Of a stretch of 64,000 nt of DNA, positions 35,691 to 44,537 are shown in pieces (position 1 is the stretch's first letter; each line of letters begins with the position of its first letter). The notes below the pieces were generated by a model. That model saw only the letters and a list, made by a program, of their open reading frames with translations, had not been told where the DNA came from and did no database searches. Made by a program: the position numbers and the translations under genes. Source of the stretch: Heterotrichella gracilis (taxonomy: Eukaryota > Sar > Xanthophyceae > Tribonematales > Xanthonemataceae); assembly GCA_032358255.1 (NCBI GenBank), contig JAULBX010011099.1, positions 1-64,000 on the forward strand, in the 5' to 3' direction.

Positions 35691-38084
35691 TTACCAAAAT
35701 CTTTTTTCCTGTTCTTTATGTCCTAAACTCAATTTCATCTTTTGGGGTAATCCTGAATAATTTAATTTTAATCCCTTTTTATCCATGGCACTCTGACCCA
35801 ATCCTTTTGGTACATAATTTGGCCCTATTCTTCTTAAATTACTCCATGGAATCAACATGTTAATATTTGAATTCCCTTTGAGATTATATAAGCCATTAAC
35901 AATATAAAGATCGAGGATACTGGACGCAATTTCCATCTCATCCATCTTAATTTCAAATCCTCTGATCTTTAAATTTTCATTGATCTCAGAAAAACGAACA
36001 TCCTTTACATCCCTTTGTTTTAAAGCGAAATTGGAGATATTTTGTAATGGCTCAAAATTAATTAAGTGCCCGTCTTTTACTTTAACTGAAATATCAGAGG
36101 ACAAGGATTTTCCAATGAATTTCTTTTCTTGATCTAAGTCAGCACAAAATGTGCCTTCCAGAAAAATCTTACCTTGGATATTCTCACTCTTAACAGCTTC
36201 CTGACCAAAATTCTCAAACTCTGCGAAAAGTTGAGTCGCATCTACATTTTTTATGGCAACCTTGGTATTGATCTTGTTCATGTTATTGACCGTGCCTTTT
36301 ACACTTATATCTCCATCACAGGCCTTAAGATTTAAATGCGACAGAGTAATATGATCTTTTTTATAATTCATATTCATTTCTAAATTGTGTGCCACAATTT
36401 TTCTAAAGAGCATTTTAGAAGAGAGAAGATGCAGGTCGATGTCAAATTGACTACGATTCATAAGATCCGATTTCTTTTTTTCTTTTTTAGTAGGCTTTGA
36501 AGATGGATTGTTCTCGTTGAGCTGATTCAGGTCAATGATCTGTGATCGCGCTTCCACCTTGGCTTTTAACACATTGGTCATGCCGAATAAATACTGTATG
36601 AACCGTTCTGCTCTGCCCTTAAGCATCAGATTACCAATTATTGTTGTCAGGCGCAGATTTTCAAAATTAAGGAACTTATTATCGAGAGAAGCCTTTCCGT
36701 GTAAAACGTATTCCATGTTTGATCCTGTCTTTTTGTAACTCAAATTGGTAAATACCAGATAGGCTTTTAGGTCCATTGAATCACTCAAAAATTTCTCTTT
36801 CGTTAAATTTTCTGCACTGCCACTATACAAAATACTCACCAAACCCGTTCCTTTAATTATCATGTATTTGGTCGTCTCTTTGTTAATGTCTTTACCATCC
36901 ACTACAATGCTTGCCTGCAGATCTATTTTTGGTGTGGGAAGATCCAGTATTTTTAGATCGGCCTTCAGAGGAAAATCATAGATCTTTCCTTTAATTGATT
37001 TAAACACGATCTTGGCATGATCCATATCACCCCTTTGCCTATTTTGATGCAGACTAAGTATACTTCCCTTAAAATATAAATTAGAAAAAGGAATTTTACT
37101 GTTGCCAATTTTTAAGTCGCAATCCTTCCCAATAATATCAGCCATAATAACGGGTTCTTCGCGTGCACCAAGACGTGCCACTAAGAGAAATTTAGCATCC
37201 ACTGTTTGTTTCATCTTAAAATTTGAAAGCACTTTTTTTATTTTTGGTGTGAGGTAATTCGCTACCCTCTCACTACTGACATTCTTGCTTTCAATGAGCA
37301 AAAACAAACGGCTTATTTCAGAAAGTTCAATGATCGAACAAAGGTCGTATCGATGACCCTCAATATCAACGTTAGACGGAGGTAAAACACAAATACTCTT
37401 TTTATCATTAAAATAGGCAGCCTCTATATTTAAATTCACTTTAGTATTTGTTAGAAATTCTCCTGCCCTAGTATTGAACAATAAGCCCTTGATCCATACT
37501 TCCCCCTGAGTTTTGATGGTAAGACCATCTTCAAAATTTTTTATACGAACAATGTAGTCTTTAAATTGCATAGCTATTTTCTGCCCTCTTTCCTCATGAA
37601 TAAAACTATAATTCACATTCTTCAGTGTTAGTTTATTCAAATTAAGATCCAGTTTGGATGTTGTTGCAAGTGAGTCTTTTGATTGAATGATGTCGAAATT
37701 TTTAGTTCCATCGGCATACTTTATAAAATTTAAATCCACTCCCTCCAGCGAAATATGTTTTATGACAAATTGCTTTTGTAATAATTTAATTAAATTAAAG
37801 GACACTGCCATAGCTCTTGCCCGCATAAAGGGATCTGAAGTTTTATGATGACGTTCGCTGGCAACAGAAACATTAATCAACTGTACAGAAATCCTTGGCC
37901 AGTTGTTTTTAAAAGACACATTCACTTCTTCCACTAATAAGGTTAGTCCATATTTTAATTTTAACTCATCCGTTAAAACCTTTGTGAGTTCCTTTTTATA
38001 AAATGTGACTGCCACAAAAACAGAACCGGCACTAAGAACAAGGATAATAAGTAAAACAAGAAGTGATCGTTTCAATAATTTCAT
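35691..38084 (-). CDS. AsmA-family membrane protein
   Basis: A 797-residue protein with an N-terminal membrane anchor (about 8-30) and a long beta-strand-rich periplasmic body with repeated amphipathic blocks, ending in the AsmA_2-type region (VKDVRFSEINENLKIRG... then ILDLYIVNGLYNLKG, about 690-740). AsmA-like proteins bridge the periplasm and are thought to move phospholipids to the outer membrane; that role is inferred from the family. It is single and convergent with pafA, with two bases between the stops. Confidence 0.75.
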   Translation of the reverse strand: MKLLKRSLLVLLIILVLSAGSVFVAVTFYKKELTKVLTDELKLKYGLTLLVEEVNVSFKNNWPRISVQLINVSVASERHHKTSDPFMRARAMAVSFNLIKLLQKQFVIKHISLEGVDLNFIKYADGTKNFDIIQSKDSLATTSKLDLNLNKLTLKNVNYSFIHEERGQKIAMQFKDYIVRIKNFEDGLTIKTQGEVWIKGLLFNTRAGEFLTNTKVNLNIEAAYFNDKKSICVLPPSNVDIEGHRYDLCSIIELSEISRLFLLIESKNVSSERVANYLTPKIKKVLSNFKMKQTVDAKFLLVARLGAREEPVIMADIIGKDCDLKIGNSKIPFSNLYFKGSILSLHQNRQRGDMDHAKIVFKSIKGKIYDFPLKADLKILDLPTPKIDLQASIVVDGKDINKETTKYMIIKGTGLVSILYSGSAENLTKEKFLSDSMDLKAYLVFTNLSYKKTGSNMEYVLHGKASLDNKFLNFENLRLTTIIGNLMLKGRAERFIQYLFGMTNVLKAKVEARSQIIDLNQLNENNPSSKPTKKEKKKSDLMNRSQFDIDLHLLSSKMLFRKIVAHNLEMNMNYKKDHITLSHLNLKACDGDISVKGTVNNMNKINTKVAIKNVDATQLFAEFENFGQEAVKSENIQGKIFLEGTFCADLDQEKKFIGKSLSSDISVKVKDGHLINFEPLQNISNFALKQRDVKDVRFSEINENLKIRGFEIKMDEMEIASSILDLYIVNGLYNLKGNSNINMLIPWSNLRRIGPNYVPKGLGQSAMDKKGLKLNYSGLPQKMKLSLGHKEQEKRFW

Positions 38085-38131
38085 GCTTGCCGGCTAAATT
38101 TTGCCTATTGCTAATTTACTGCAAATCTTGC

Positions 38132-39394
38132 TTACATAAAAACTTCCCGCAGTTCAATTTCAGGCTCTTGTCGATGAATAAGGTTATTTGGACGTTCCAC
38201 GCGATCTACCAGCACAAACGAACATTTATGCTGATACTTTGAAAGGATCTGAGTAATAGCTTCCAGACTTATGACACCTACTAAATAAGCTTGTGTTTGT
38301 TTTAAAAAGGATTCTTCTACCAGAAGAAACTCTTTTTGCAGCAGCTGTGATAGATCTGCATCATGACGTACAAACACTTTTAAGAAAATGTCAGACAAGG
38401 CATTCAATTGTTCTTTTTGCTGTAACTTTTTGTATTCGTATTTGTAATCATAGGTGAGTGCTGACAGATCAGATAAAACCGCCGAAGCAGTGGGGTGCGC
38501 TCCAGCTCCTTTTCCAATAAAAAACTGAATGTCCGAAAAACAGGATTTTGTTTTTACAGCATTGAACACATCGTCTACCGAAAAAAATGTATCCTGCTTT
38601 GAAATAAACTTTGGAAATACACAGGCTGCGATGCGACCTTCTGCTGTTCGGCCGGCCTGGGCGATCAGTTTAATTTTTAATCCTTTTTCCCTGGCATAAT
38701 TTAGTTCCATTTCGCTTATTTTATCAATACCCACGTTCACAATCTGTTCCGGTTTTAATACCAAACCAAATGCATGCGCAATAAGAATGAGTAATTTGTA
38801 CTTAGCATCAAAGCCCCCGGTATCTAATGTAGGATCCGTTTCGGCATAGCCTTTTTTCTGCGCTTGTTCTAAAGATTCTTCATATGACAATCCTTCTTCG
38901 TTAATTTTGGAAAGAATGTAATTGGTTGAGCCGTTCACAATACCTTCAATCGATTCTAACAGATCGGTGTCGTAGTACTCCTCCAGATTTCGAATGATTG
39001 GAATACTGGCACAACAGGAAGCCTCATACAATAAAGGCACTTTGTATTTTTTTTGCAGTTCCAGTAATTCGTCAAAATGTTCCGCGATCATTTTTTTATT
39101 GGCACTTACTACTGCTTTTCCTTTTTTTAGAGCACTGCTCACTATTTCAAATGCAGCATCGGCATCATCAATGAGTTCAACCACCACGTTAATTTCTTCA
39201 TCATTCAGAATGTCGTTTCGGTCAAAGGTAAAATGGTACGAAGCTATATCACGAACTTTATTTCTGTCTTTTACGCAAATGCGTTTGATGTTTGTTTGCA
39301 AGCCCGGAGTTTTTTGTAATACCTCATACAAACCATGGCCCACACAGCCAAATCCAAATAATCCTAAGTTTAATTTTTTTCTGCTCATATTCAA
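38132..39394 (-). CDS. hom: Homoserine dehydrogenase
   Basis: A 420-residue enzyme that reduces aspartate semialdehyde to homoserine. The Rossmann loop GFGCVGHG is at about 14-21, the catalytic/substrate block GSTNYILSKINEEG at about 174-187, followed by YAETDPTLDTGGFDAKYKL in the 197-215 region. The C-terminal part (about 345-420) could be an ACT-like regulatory domain. It follows the metB-like gene by 21 bases and so lies under the same SAM-I riboswitch, directing homoserine to methionine synthesis. Confidence 0.9.
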   Translation of the reverse strand: MNMSRKKLNLGLFGFGCVGHGLYEVLQKTPGLQTNIKRICVKDRNKVRDIASYHFTFDRNDILNDEEINVVVELIDDADAAFEIVSSALKKGKAVVSANKKMIAEHFDELLELQKKYKVPLLYEASCCASIPIIRNLEEYYDTDLLESIEGIVNGSTNYILSKINEEGLSYEESLEQAQKKGYAETDPTLDTGGFDAKYKLLILIAHAFGLVLKPEQIVNVGIDKISEMELNYAREKGLKIKLIAQAGRTAEGRIAACVFPKFISKQDTFFSVDDVFNAVKTKSCFSDIQFFIGKGAGAHPTASAVLSDLSALTYDYKYEYKKLQQKEQLNALSDIFLKVFVRHDADLSQLLQKEFLLVEESFLKQTQAYLVGVISLEAITQILSKYQHKCSFVLVDRVERPNNLIHRQEPEIELREVFM

Positions 39395-39415
39395 TTTTTT
39401 AAAATGTAAATTAAT

Positions 39416-40582
39416 TTATGCTGTAAAAGCTAATTGGGTGTTAAGTGCATAAAGTGCGGCTTGTAAACTGGCGATCAAATCCTCTACATCTTCTAAACCA
39501 ACGGATAATCTGATCAAACTATCTGTAACACCGCTTTCATAACGAATGTCGCGGGGAATCGATTTCTGCGTCATTTCACTGGGTAGACAAATTAAACTTT
39601 TTACTCCGCCTAAACTTTCTGCCAATTTAAAATAACCGGCATTACTAACGATGTGAGAAGCCACTTCCTTTGAATCGATTTTTAGGTCAAAACTGATGAC
39701 GCCGCCAAAGTACTTTAACTGTTGTTTCGCAATGGCATGATTTTTATGGGTGCTCAATCCCGGATAATACACATGGCGCACCAGATCGCAGGTTTGTAAA
39801 AATTCAGCAATTTTTTGGGCATTTTGGGAATGTTGTTTAATTCGCAGACTCAAGGTCTCGATGCCGCGAATAGCCAACCAACTATCGAAGGGTCCTAAGA
39901 TAGCACCGGAAGCATTTTGAATGAATTTTATTTTCTCGCCGAGCTCTTTTGTTTTGGTTACCACTAAGCCGGCAATAAGATCACTATGTCCGGATAAATA
40001 TTTTGTAGCACTGTGCACTACCAGATCAGCCCCAAGTTCCAAAGGCTTTTGTGCAGCCGGTGAAGCAAAGGTATTATCCACGCATAACAAAATATTGTTT
40101 GCTTTGGCAATACTGGCAATGGTTTTAATGTCTGATATTTTTAAAGTTGGGTTGGTTGGACTTTCTAACCAGATCAGTTTTGTTTGTTTGTTGATACTGG
40201 AGGCAACATTCGCAGCATTTGTGGTATCCACATATTTTACGGTGATGCCAAACTTTTCATAAATGTGTGTGAATAAACGAAAGGCTCCGCCGTAAATATC
40301 ATCTACGGCAATGATCTCATCACCACTTTTTAAAAGTTTTATGACTGCATCAATGGCCGCCAAGCCACTGGCGAATGCAAAACCTTTCGCGCCGTTTTCA
40401 AGAGTGGCGATCAAGTCTTCTAAAACTTTCCGTGTTGGATTATTACTTCGGGCATAATCAAATCCTTTGTGAATGCCGGGGGCTTCTTGTACAAAAGTGG
40501 ATGTTTGATAAATGGGGGTGGAGATAGCTCCTGTAAGCGGATCAACCGGGATCGCGTGTAAAATTTTAGTTTGTTCTTTCAT
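39416..40582 (-). CDS. metB: Cystathionine gamma-synthase-type PLP enzyme
   Basis: A 388-residue member of the Cys/Met metabolism PLP family. The N-terminal TSTFVQEAPGIHKGFDYARSNNPTR region, SGLAAIDAV (about 75-83), DNTFASPAAQKPLELGADLVVHSATKYLSGH (PLP lysine in SATKYLSGH, about residue 200) and the C-terminal RLSVGLED are diagnostic. It may be cystathionine gamma-synthase or O-acylhomoserine sulfhydrylase; sequence alone does not separate them. The gene is preceded by a SAM-I riboswitch with terminator and followed by hom. Confidence 0.85.
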   Translation of the reverse strand: MKEQTKILHAIPVDPLTGAISTPIYQTSTFVQEAPGIHKGFDYARSNNPTRKVLEDLIATLENGAKGFAFASGLAAIDAVIKLLKSGDEIIAVDDIYGGAFRLFTHIYEKFGITVKYVDTTNAANVASSINKQTKLIWLESPTNPTLKISDIKTIASIAKANNILLCVDNTFASPAAQKPLELGADLVVHSATKYLSGHSDLIAGLVVTKTKELGEKIKFIQNASGAILGPFDSWLAIRGIETLSLRIKQHSQNAQKIAEFLQTCDLVRHVYYPGLSTHKNHAIAKQQLKYFGGVISFDLKIDSKEVASHIVSNAGYFKLAESLGGVKSLICLPSEMTQKSIPRDIRYESGVTDSLIRLSVGLEDVEDLIASLQAALYALNTQLAFTA

Positions 40583-40658
40583 GTGTTTTAAAAATAAATT
40601 GGTTAAACAATGGTTCTGTTTAAATCAACTTACCCAAAAACAAACATGCCGGAAAAGC

Positions 40659-40691
40659 AAAAAGCTCTCCCGACAAGTCAGAAGAGCTTTT
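40659..40691 (-). terminator. Riboswitch-controlled intrinsic terminator
   Basis: A 9-bp stem (40683-40691 with 40660-40668, AAAAGCTCT/AGAGCTTTT on the minus strand) with a 14-base loop followed by a T-run. It lies between the SAM-I aptamer and the metB start, where SAM binding would favour termination. Confidence 0.85.
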
Positions 40692-40725
40692 AATATATCG
40701 CGAATAATTAATTGCTGGTTTCTAA

Positions 40726-40830
40726 CTTATCTTTCTCAGCATTAAGCTGAGTTGAATGTGGCACCTTTTCCGCAAGCGGATAGGTTGTCAAGACATCATC
40801 GGGTCAATTCCCTCTGTCTTTCTGGATAAG
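40726..40830 (-). promoter_or_regulatory. SAM-I (S-box) riboswitch
   Basis: On the minus strand the element begins CTTATCCAG and closes with GATAAG (P1: 40830-40825 with 40731-40726). Inside are the conserved S-box blocks: GAGGGA...TGACCCGATGA, then TTGACAACC, a P3 hairpin TCCGCTTGCGGA, AAGGTGCCA, and the P4 hairpin CTCAGCTTAATGCTGAG followed by AAAGATAAG. This is the full order of a SAM-I aptamer. It controls metB and hom by transcription termination when S-adenosylmethionine is plentiful. It contains no reading frame. Confidence 0.95.
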
Positions 40831-40852
40831 AATAATTTATAAGAACGTGCCG

Positions 40853-40885
40853 CAAAGATAAGGCATATTTTTTTTATCCTCCAAA
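40853..40885 (-). promoter_or_regulatory. Bacteroidota-type promoter of the met operon
   Basis: On the minus strand TTTG (40885-40882) is followed after 21 bases by TATCTTTG (40860-40853), a perfect TAnnTTTG -7 box. The predicted transcript start is just upstream of the riboswitch P1 stem. Confidence 0.75.
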
Positions 40886-40973
40886 TTTATTTTGAAAAAA
40901 ATTTTTTTCGCCTACTCAATCCTTTGATTACATGGAACAAAACTAGAATAAATAATGATCCGTTAATGTCATT

Positions 40974-42179
40974 CTACAAATAACTCAACCACCACTTTTC
41001 TTTGTGCCTTGTTTTATAACGGTCATACCACTTACATAAGGGATATAAAAGCGCAATGACAAAAAACCAGATCAAATAAACTCCCAACAAACCAAATCCT
41101 TCACCCGGAACAACAAATAAGAAGGGATATTTTTCTCCCACTTTTGCCACCTCTTCAAAGGTATGACCGTGAATAAAAAAAGCAATGGCTGCTAAAAAAT
41201 GAATGAGGTAAATATGCAGGATGTAATAGAAAAAAGCGGTCCTGCCAAAAACGATCAACCAGGATGAAAAACGGGATCTAATCTTTTCTAATAAAGCAAG
41301 CGCCAATAAAGCCGGACCAATGGTCATACACATGTATAATAAAGAGGGCGGATATTTGCTGGTATCAATAAAAGAAAGAATGGTAAATAGTATATTTTTT
41401 TGGTTGGACCATACGTGTTTATCGCCATACCAATTTGTGAAGCGTAAAAGAACAAAGAGAAAGATCAGTCCAAATCCAAATCGTATTAATAGTTGTTTGC
41501 GACCTGCCTCTGTAAACCGATTCGTAAAAAGAATTCCTGCGCAATAGCCCAACATCATCAATCCAAACCAAGGTAAAAATGGATATACGATCATGGCAGC
41601 ATGATTCCCAAAGACCGGATAAGCCACAAATACGCCGTTGTGTAATAGATCCCAAAAGAAATTAGTTTTAAAATCAGGAGCAGATTCAAACGTATCTAAG
41701 ACATTATGTCCAAGCACAATTAATAAAGAGGAGATCAAAATAAAGCTGTATGATGCTCTTAACCATAATAAAATTCCCAACAACAACATACTAATGCCTA
41801 TGGTCCAAATGACCTGAAAAGGAAAAATAAGATACTGCGGATTAAAGGTCCAACCAAACGAAACAATGAACCACTCGGCAAGAATTAACCAAATCCCTCT
41901 TGTCATGACAAATACAGCCAGCTCCTTTTGAGATTTTCGTAAACTCTGTAAATAAATAGAGAGTCCGGAAAGAAAAATAAAAATCGGTGCGCAAAAATGA
42001 GTGATCCATCTGGTAAAAAATAAAAAAACGGTTGTGGTCTCAAGGTCAAGCGGATCGCCGGTATTGGCGCCAATGTGAAAATAATCGCGCACATGATCCA
42101 ATGCCATCAGCACCATCACCAATCCACGGAGAATATCGATGGAGATGATCCTGTTTTTCACTTGCTGTTCTGACATCAC
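40974..42179 (-). CDS. Polytopic membrane protein, HGSNAT/YeiB-like (DUF1624)
   Basis: A 401-residue membrane protein with about ten hydrophobic helices. The first, SIDILRGLVMVLMALDHVRDYF (in the 13-34 region), with the R-G and D-H pairs, is the hallmark of the heparan-alpha-glucosaminide acetyltransferase-like group; FGRTAFFYYILHIYLIH near 310-326 is also typical. The family carries acyl groups across membranes to amino sugars; the substrate here is unknown. It stands alone, upstream of and on the same strand as the met operon. Confidence 0.72.
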   Translation of the reverse strand: MMSEQQVKNRIISIDILRGLVMVLMALDHVRDYFHIGANTGDPLDLETTTVFLFFTRWITHFCAPIFIFLSGLSIYLQSLRKSQKELAVFVMTRGIWLILAEWFIVSFGWTFNPQYLIFPFQVIWTIGISMLLLGILLWLRASYSFILISSLLIVLGHNVLDTFESAPDFKTNFFWDLLHNGVFVAYPVFGNHAAMIVYPFLPWFGLMMLGYCAGILFTNRFTEAGRKQLLIRFGFGLIFLFVLLRFTNWYGDKHVWSNQKNILFTILSFIDTSKYPPSLLYMCMTIGPALLALALLEKIRSRFSSWLIVFGRTAFFYYILHIYLIHFLAAIAFFIHGHTFEEVAKVGEKYPFLFVVPGEGFGLLGVYLIWFFVIALLYPLCKWYDRYKTRHKEKWWLSYL

Positions 42180-42261
42180 ATTTAAATTAAAGTTATAACA
42201 AATTACACATTTGTAACGAACCTAGGATGGTGCTCCGTATGAAAAAAACGAAACGATCAAT

Positions 42262-42537
42262 TTATTTTTTTGCCTTCGTTTTGGCATTTTTAGTGGAATC
42301 GATCTGTGCTTGATTAGGCTGAGCATGCATTACCGCTGTGCCAGTGTTCACGGCACCAAGTGTGTCTTTTTTAGCAACAGAACTTGTATTACTTGAATTA
42401 GAAGACGAATTCTGTGTTGTTGATTTTTTAGATCCCGAACTTTTACTTCCTTTTGTACTTGACTTAGAATGTGATTGACAAGCGCCAATAAAGGCACAAC
42501 AAACAAACAGACTAGTTATTAATACTAATTTTTTCAT
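42262..42537 (-). CDS. Small Ser/Lys/Thr-rich lipoprotein
   Basis: A 91-residue protein with a lipoprotein signal peptide (lipobox FIGAC, cysteine at 20) followed by a low-complexity stretch rich in serine, lysine and threonine and no recognisable domain. Its start lies 26 bases inside the 3' end of the upstream T9SS gene on the same strand, so it is probably co-translated. Function unknown. Confidence 0.6.
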   Translation of the reverse strand: MKKLVLITSLFVCCAFIGACQSHSKSSTKGSKSSGSKKSTTQNSSSNSSNTSSVAKKDTLGAVNTGTAVMHAQPNQAQIDSTKNAKTKAKK

Positions 42538-44401
42538 TTCTTAAAAGTGTTGAATTGTTTGTGATCACCAAAAAATAAGTGCCATTTGATAATTGGGCTT
42601 TGTTGAACGAAAAGGTGTTTTTGCCAAAATTTCCGGGCCCACTGTAGAGTTCTTTTACGATTTTACCTTGTAGATCTTTAATACAAATGTTGAGCTCCGT
42701 TGTTTTATCTAATTCAAACTCTATCGAAAATGTTTCCACTACCGGATTAGGAAATACCTTAACAGGATGTGTGTTTTTTGCTTTCTCCTGAATACCTACC
42801 GGTGAACTGTTGATTTCGGCTACCCAGGTATTCCACACATTTGATGTGGCGCCATACATACCATTTAACCAAACTGTTGGCGTCGATTCATTGTGTTTGC
42901 GGGCTATACCGGTATAATCACCCCATCGTTCAATGACGGTGGATGTTAAAGCGGCGAAAGTATTACTTGCTTTTACTAAAGTGGTATTTGACCAATTCAT
43001 GTTATTGTCTACATGCACCGCTCTTATTTCAGGATAAATACTCGGACCACTACTTCCAAAATTAATGATCACCGAGGGATCATTAGAAGAGCTGGCAAAA
43101 GAAGCCACCGAAGGATAGGAATAATCAAAGCTTCCAACAGCACCAAACTTAGAAGATTGATTGGTTTGATTCGTTAGATTTAAACGATTGTAATTAATCC
43201 CATTCCATCCACCGCCGACATCACTATGAAAGACAAAATGAATAATCCCGTTCAGATAAAATCCACTCAAGGCACGACAAGAACCGTTATCCAACAAAAT
43301 GGTAGTACCAAGTTGTGACGCATCACCGGCCGGACTATAATTACTTGTTGGAATGGAATAATAATCTAACTGTTCGTTACTTGCCGACATATCATCGGTT
43401 AGATCATACAAATTAATGGCATTATTGCTTGCATTTGTTCTTGTTGAAACTAAAAAACAACCCGGACCATAATTTCCGGACTGACCATATGATACCGGCA
43501 GAAGTGTAAAAGGAGAGCCATCAATGCCTGTCCAGTATTGCCAGCTAATATTGCCACCGGCATAGGCATTTGTTTTTTCAATTTGATAAAGAATAGCCTC
43601 CGAAAAAACCGCATTCGGATTATTTGAGAAGAGGTTACCGGTAATATATAATTCATTGGTAGATACCGCTACTTTAGGATAATCGAACCACTTGCTGTTA
43701 TTTTTTGGGTTTCCGGTCAGTTTATACGTCCAAAACCCATCATTTGGATTGTTACTTTTTGAAAAGGCAATCAATAGATATGAATTGGATGAATTGCCTG
43801 AACACTCTTGTGCAAAAATAACAAAACGATCAGCGCCCGAATCGTAGATCACTACCGGGTCGCAGGTAACCGTGATGTCATTAAAATTGAAAAAATTAGG
43901 AATAGATTGGTAATACGTATTATTGCCGTTTATGTCATCAAATTCAATAGTGGTATTGGCTACACTTACGATCCATCCACCATCTGAGATCGCGATCGAA
44001 TTATCCATGGGTGAATGCCCATCGTTCGTGTTTCCTAAAAAATTGGTTCCAACCACCGGTCCGCCTGCCGCACTTGTTTTTGAGACAGTTGATGGAGAAT
44101 GTGTGTATTGTTCAAGTTTTAGTCGGGTCTTTTCCTTTTTGATTTCTTTTAGAAGCAGATCATTTGGATCATCATGAATTCTGCCCATACATTTAGAAGA
44201 TAAAATTGGCAACCATTTAAGATCCGCTGAATGAGTATTGCTCTCGCCGGCACGGCTTAAGACAAATTGTTGAGACTTCACCGCGCTGCTGATCTTTTTT
44301 GAATCGTCGAGCTTAGGTCGTTTTTCCGCAAGCTGAGCATAGGAACTTAAACTGATGAGAAAGGCAAAAATGAAATGTGAGATGTTTGTTTTCATTATCA
44401 T
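42512..44401 (-). CDS. T9SS-secreted protein of unknown function
   Basis: A 629-residue secreted protein: signal peptide about 1-22; a central region (about 110-530) with propeller-like features and NTNDGHSPMDNSIAISDGGWIVSVANT near 125-150 in typical form; and a type A sorting domain over the last 75 residues (VKVFPNPVVETFSIEF onward). It resembles secreted proteins often called hypothetical that carry one large beta domain. The upstream 136 bases are AT-rich with no clear hairpin. Confidence 0.7.
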   Translation of the reverse strand: MIMKTNISHFIFAFLISLSSYAQLAEKRPKLDDSKKISSAVKSQQFVLSRAGESNTHSADLKWLPILSSKCMGRIHDDPNDLLLKEIKKEKTRLKLEQYTHSPSTVSKTSAAGGPVVGTNFLGNTNDGHSPMDNSIAISDGGWIVSVANTTIEFDDINGNNTYYQSIPNFFNFNDITVTCDPVVIYDSGADRFVIFAQECSGNSSNSYLLIAFSKSNNPNDGFWTYKLTGNPKNNSKWFDYPKVAVSTNELYITGNLFSNNPNAVFSEAILYQIEKTNAYAGGNISWQYWTGIDGSPFTLLPVSYGQSGNYGPGCFLVSTRTNASNNAINLYDLTDDMSASNEQLDYYSIPTSNYSPAGDASQLGTTILLDNGSCRALSGFYLNGIIHFVFHSDVGGGWNGINYNRLNLTNQTNQSSKFGAVGSFDYSYPSVASFASSSNDPSVIINFGSSGPSIYPEIRAVHVDNNMNWSNTTLVKASNTFAALTSTVIERWGDYTGIARKHNESTPTVWLNGMYGATSNVWNTWVAEINSSPVGIQEKAKNTHPVKVFPNPVVETFSIEFELDKTTELNICIKDLQGKIVKELYSGPGNFGKNTFSFNKAQLSNGTYFLVITNNSTLLRNEKISINN

Positions 44402-44537
44402 GTAATTAAAATTGGTTTGTCAGATATTATTGAAAAGCCGAAGCAGATGAATAAAAAATGTAAGACGTGTGAGAACAATTAAAGATACAAAAGTCCTATT
44501 AAATATAAAACTAAATTTATAAACCAAAACATATGGC

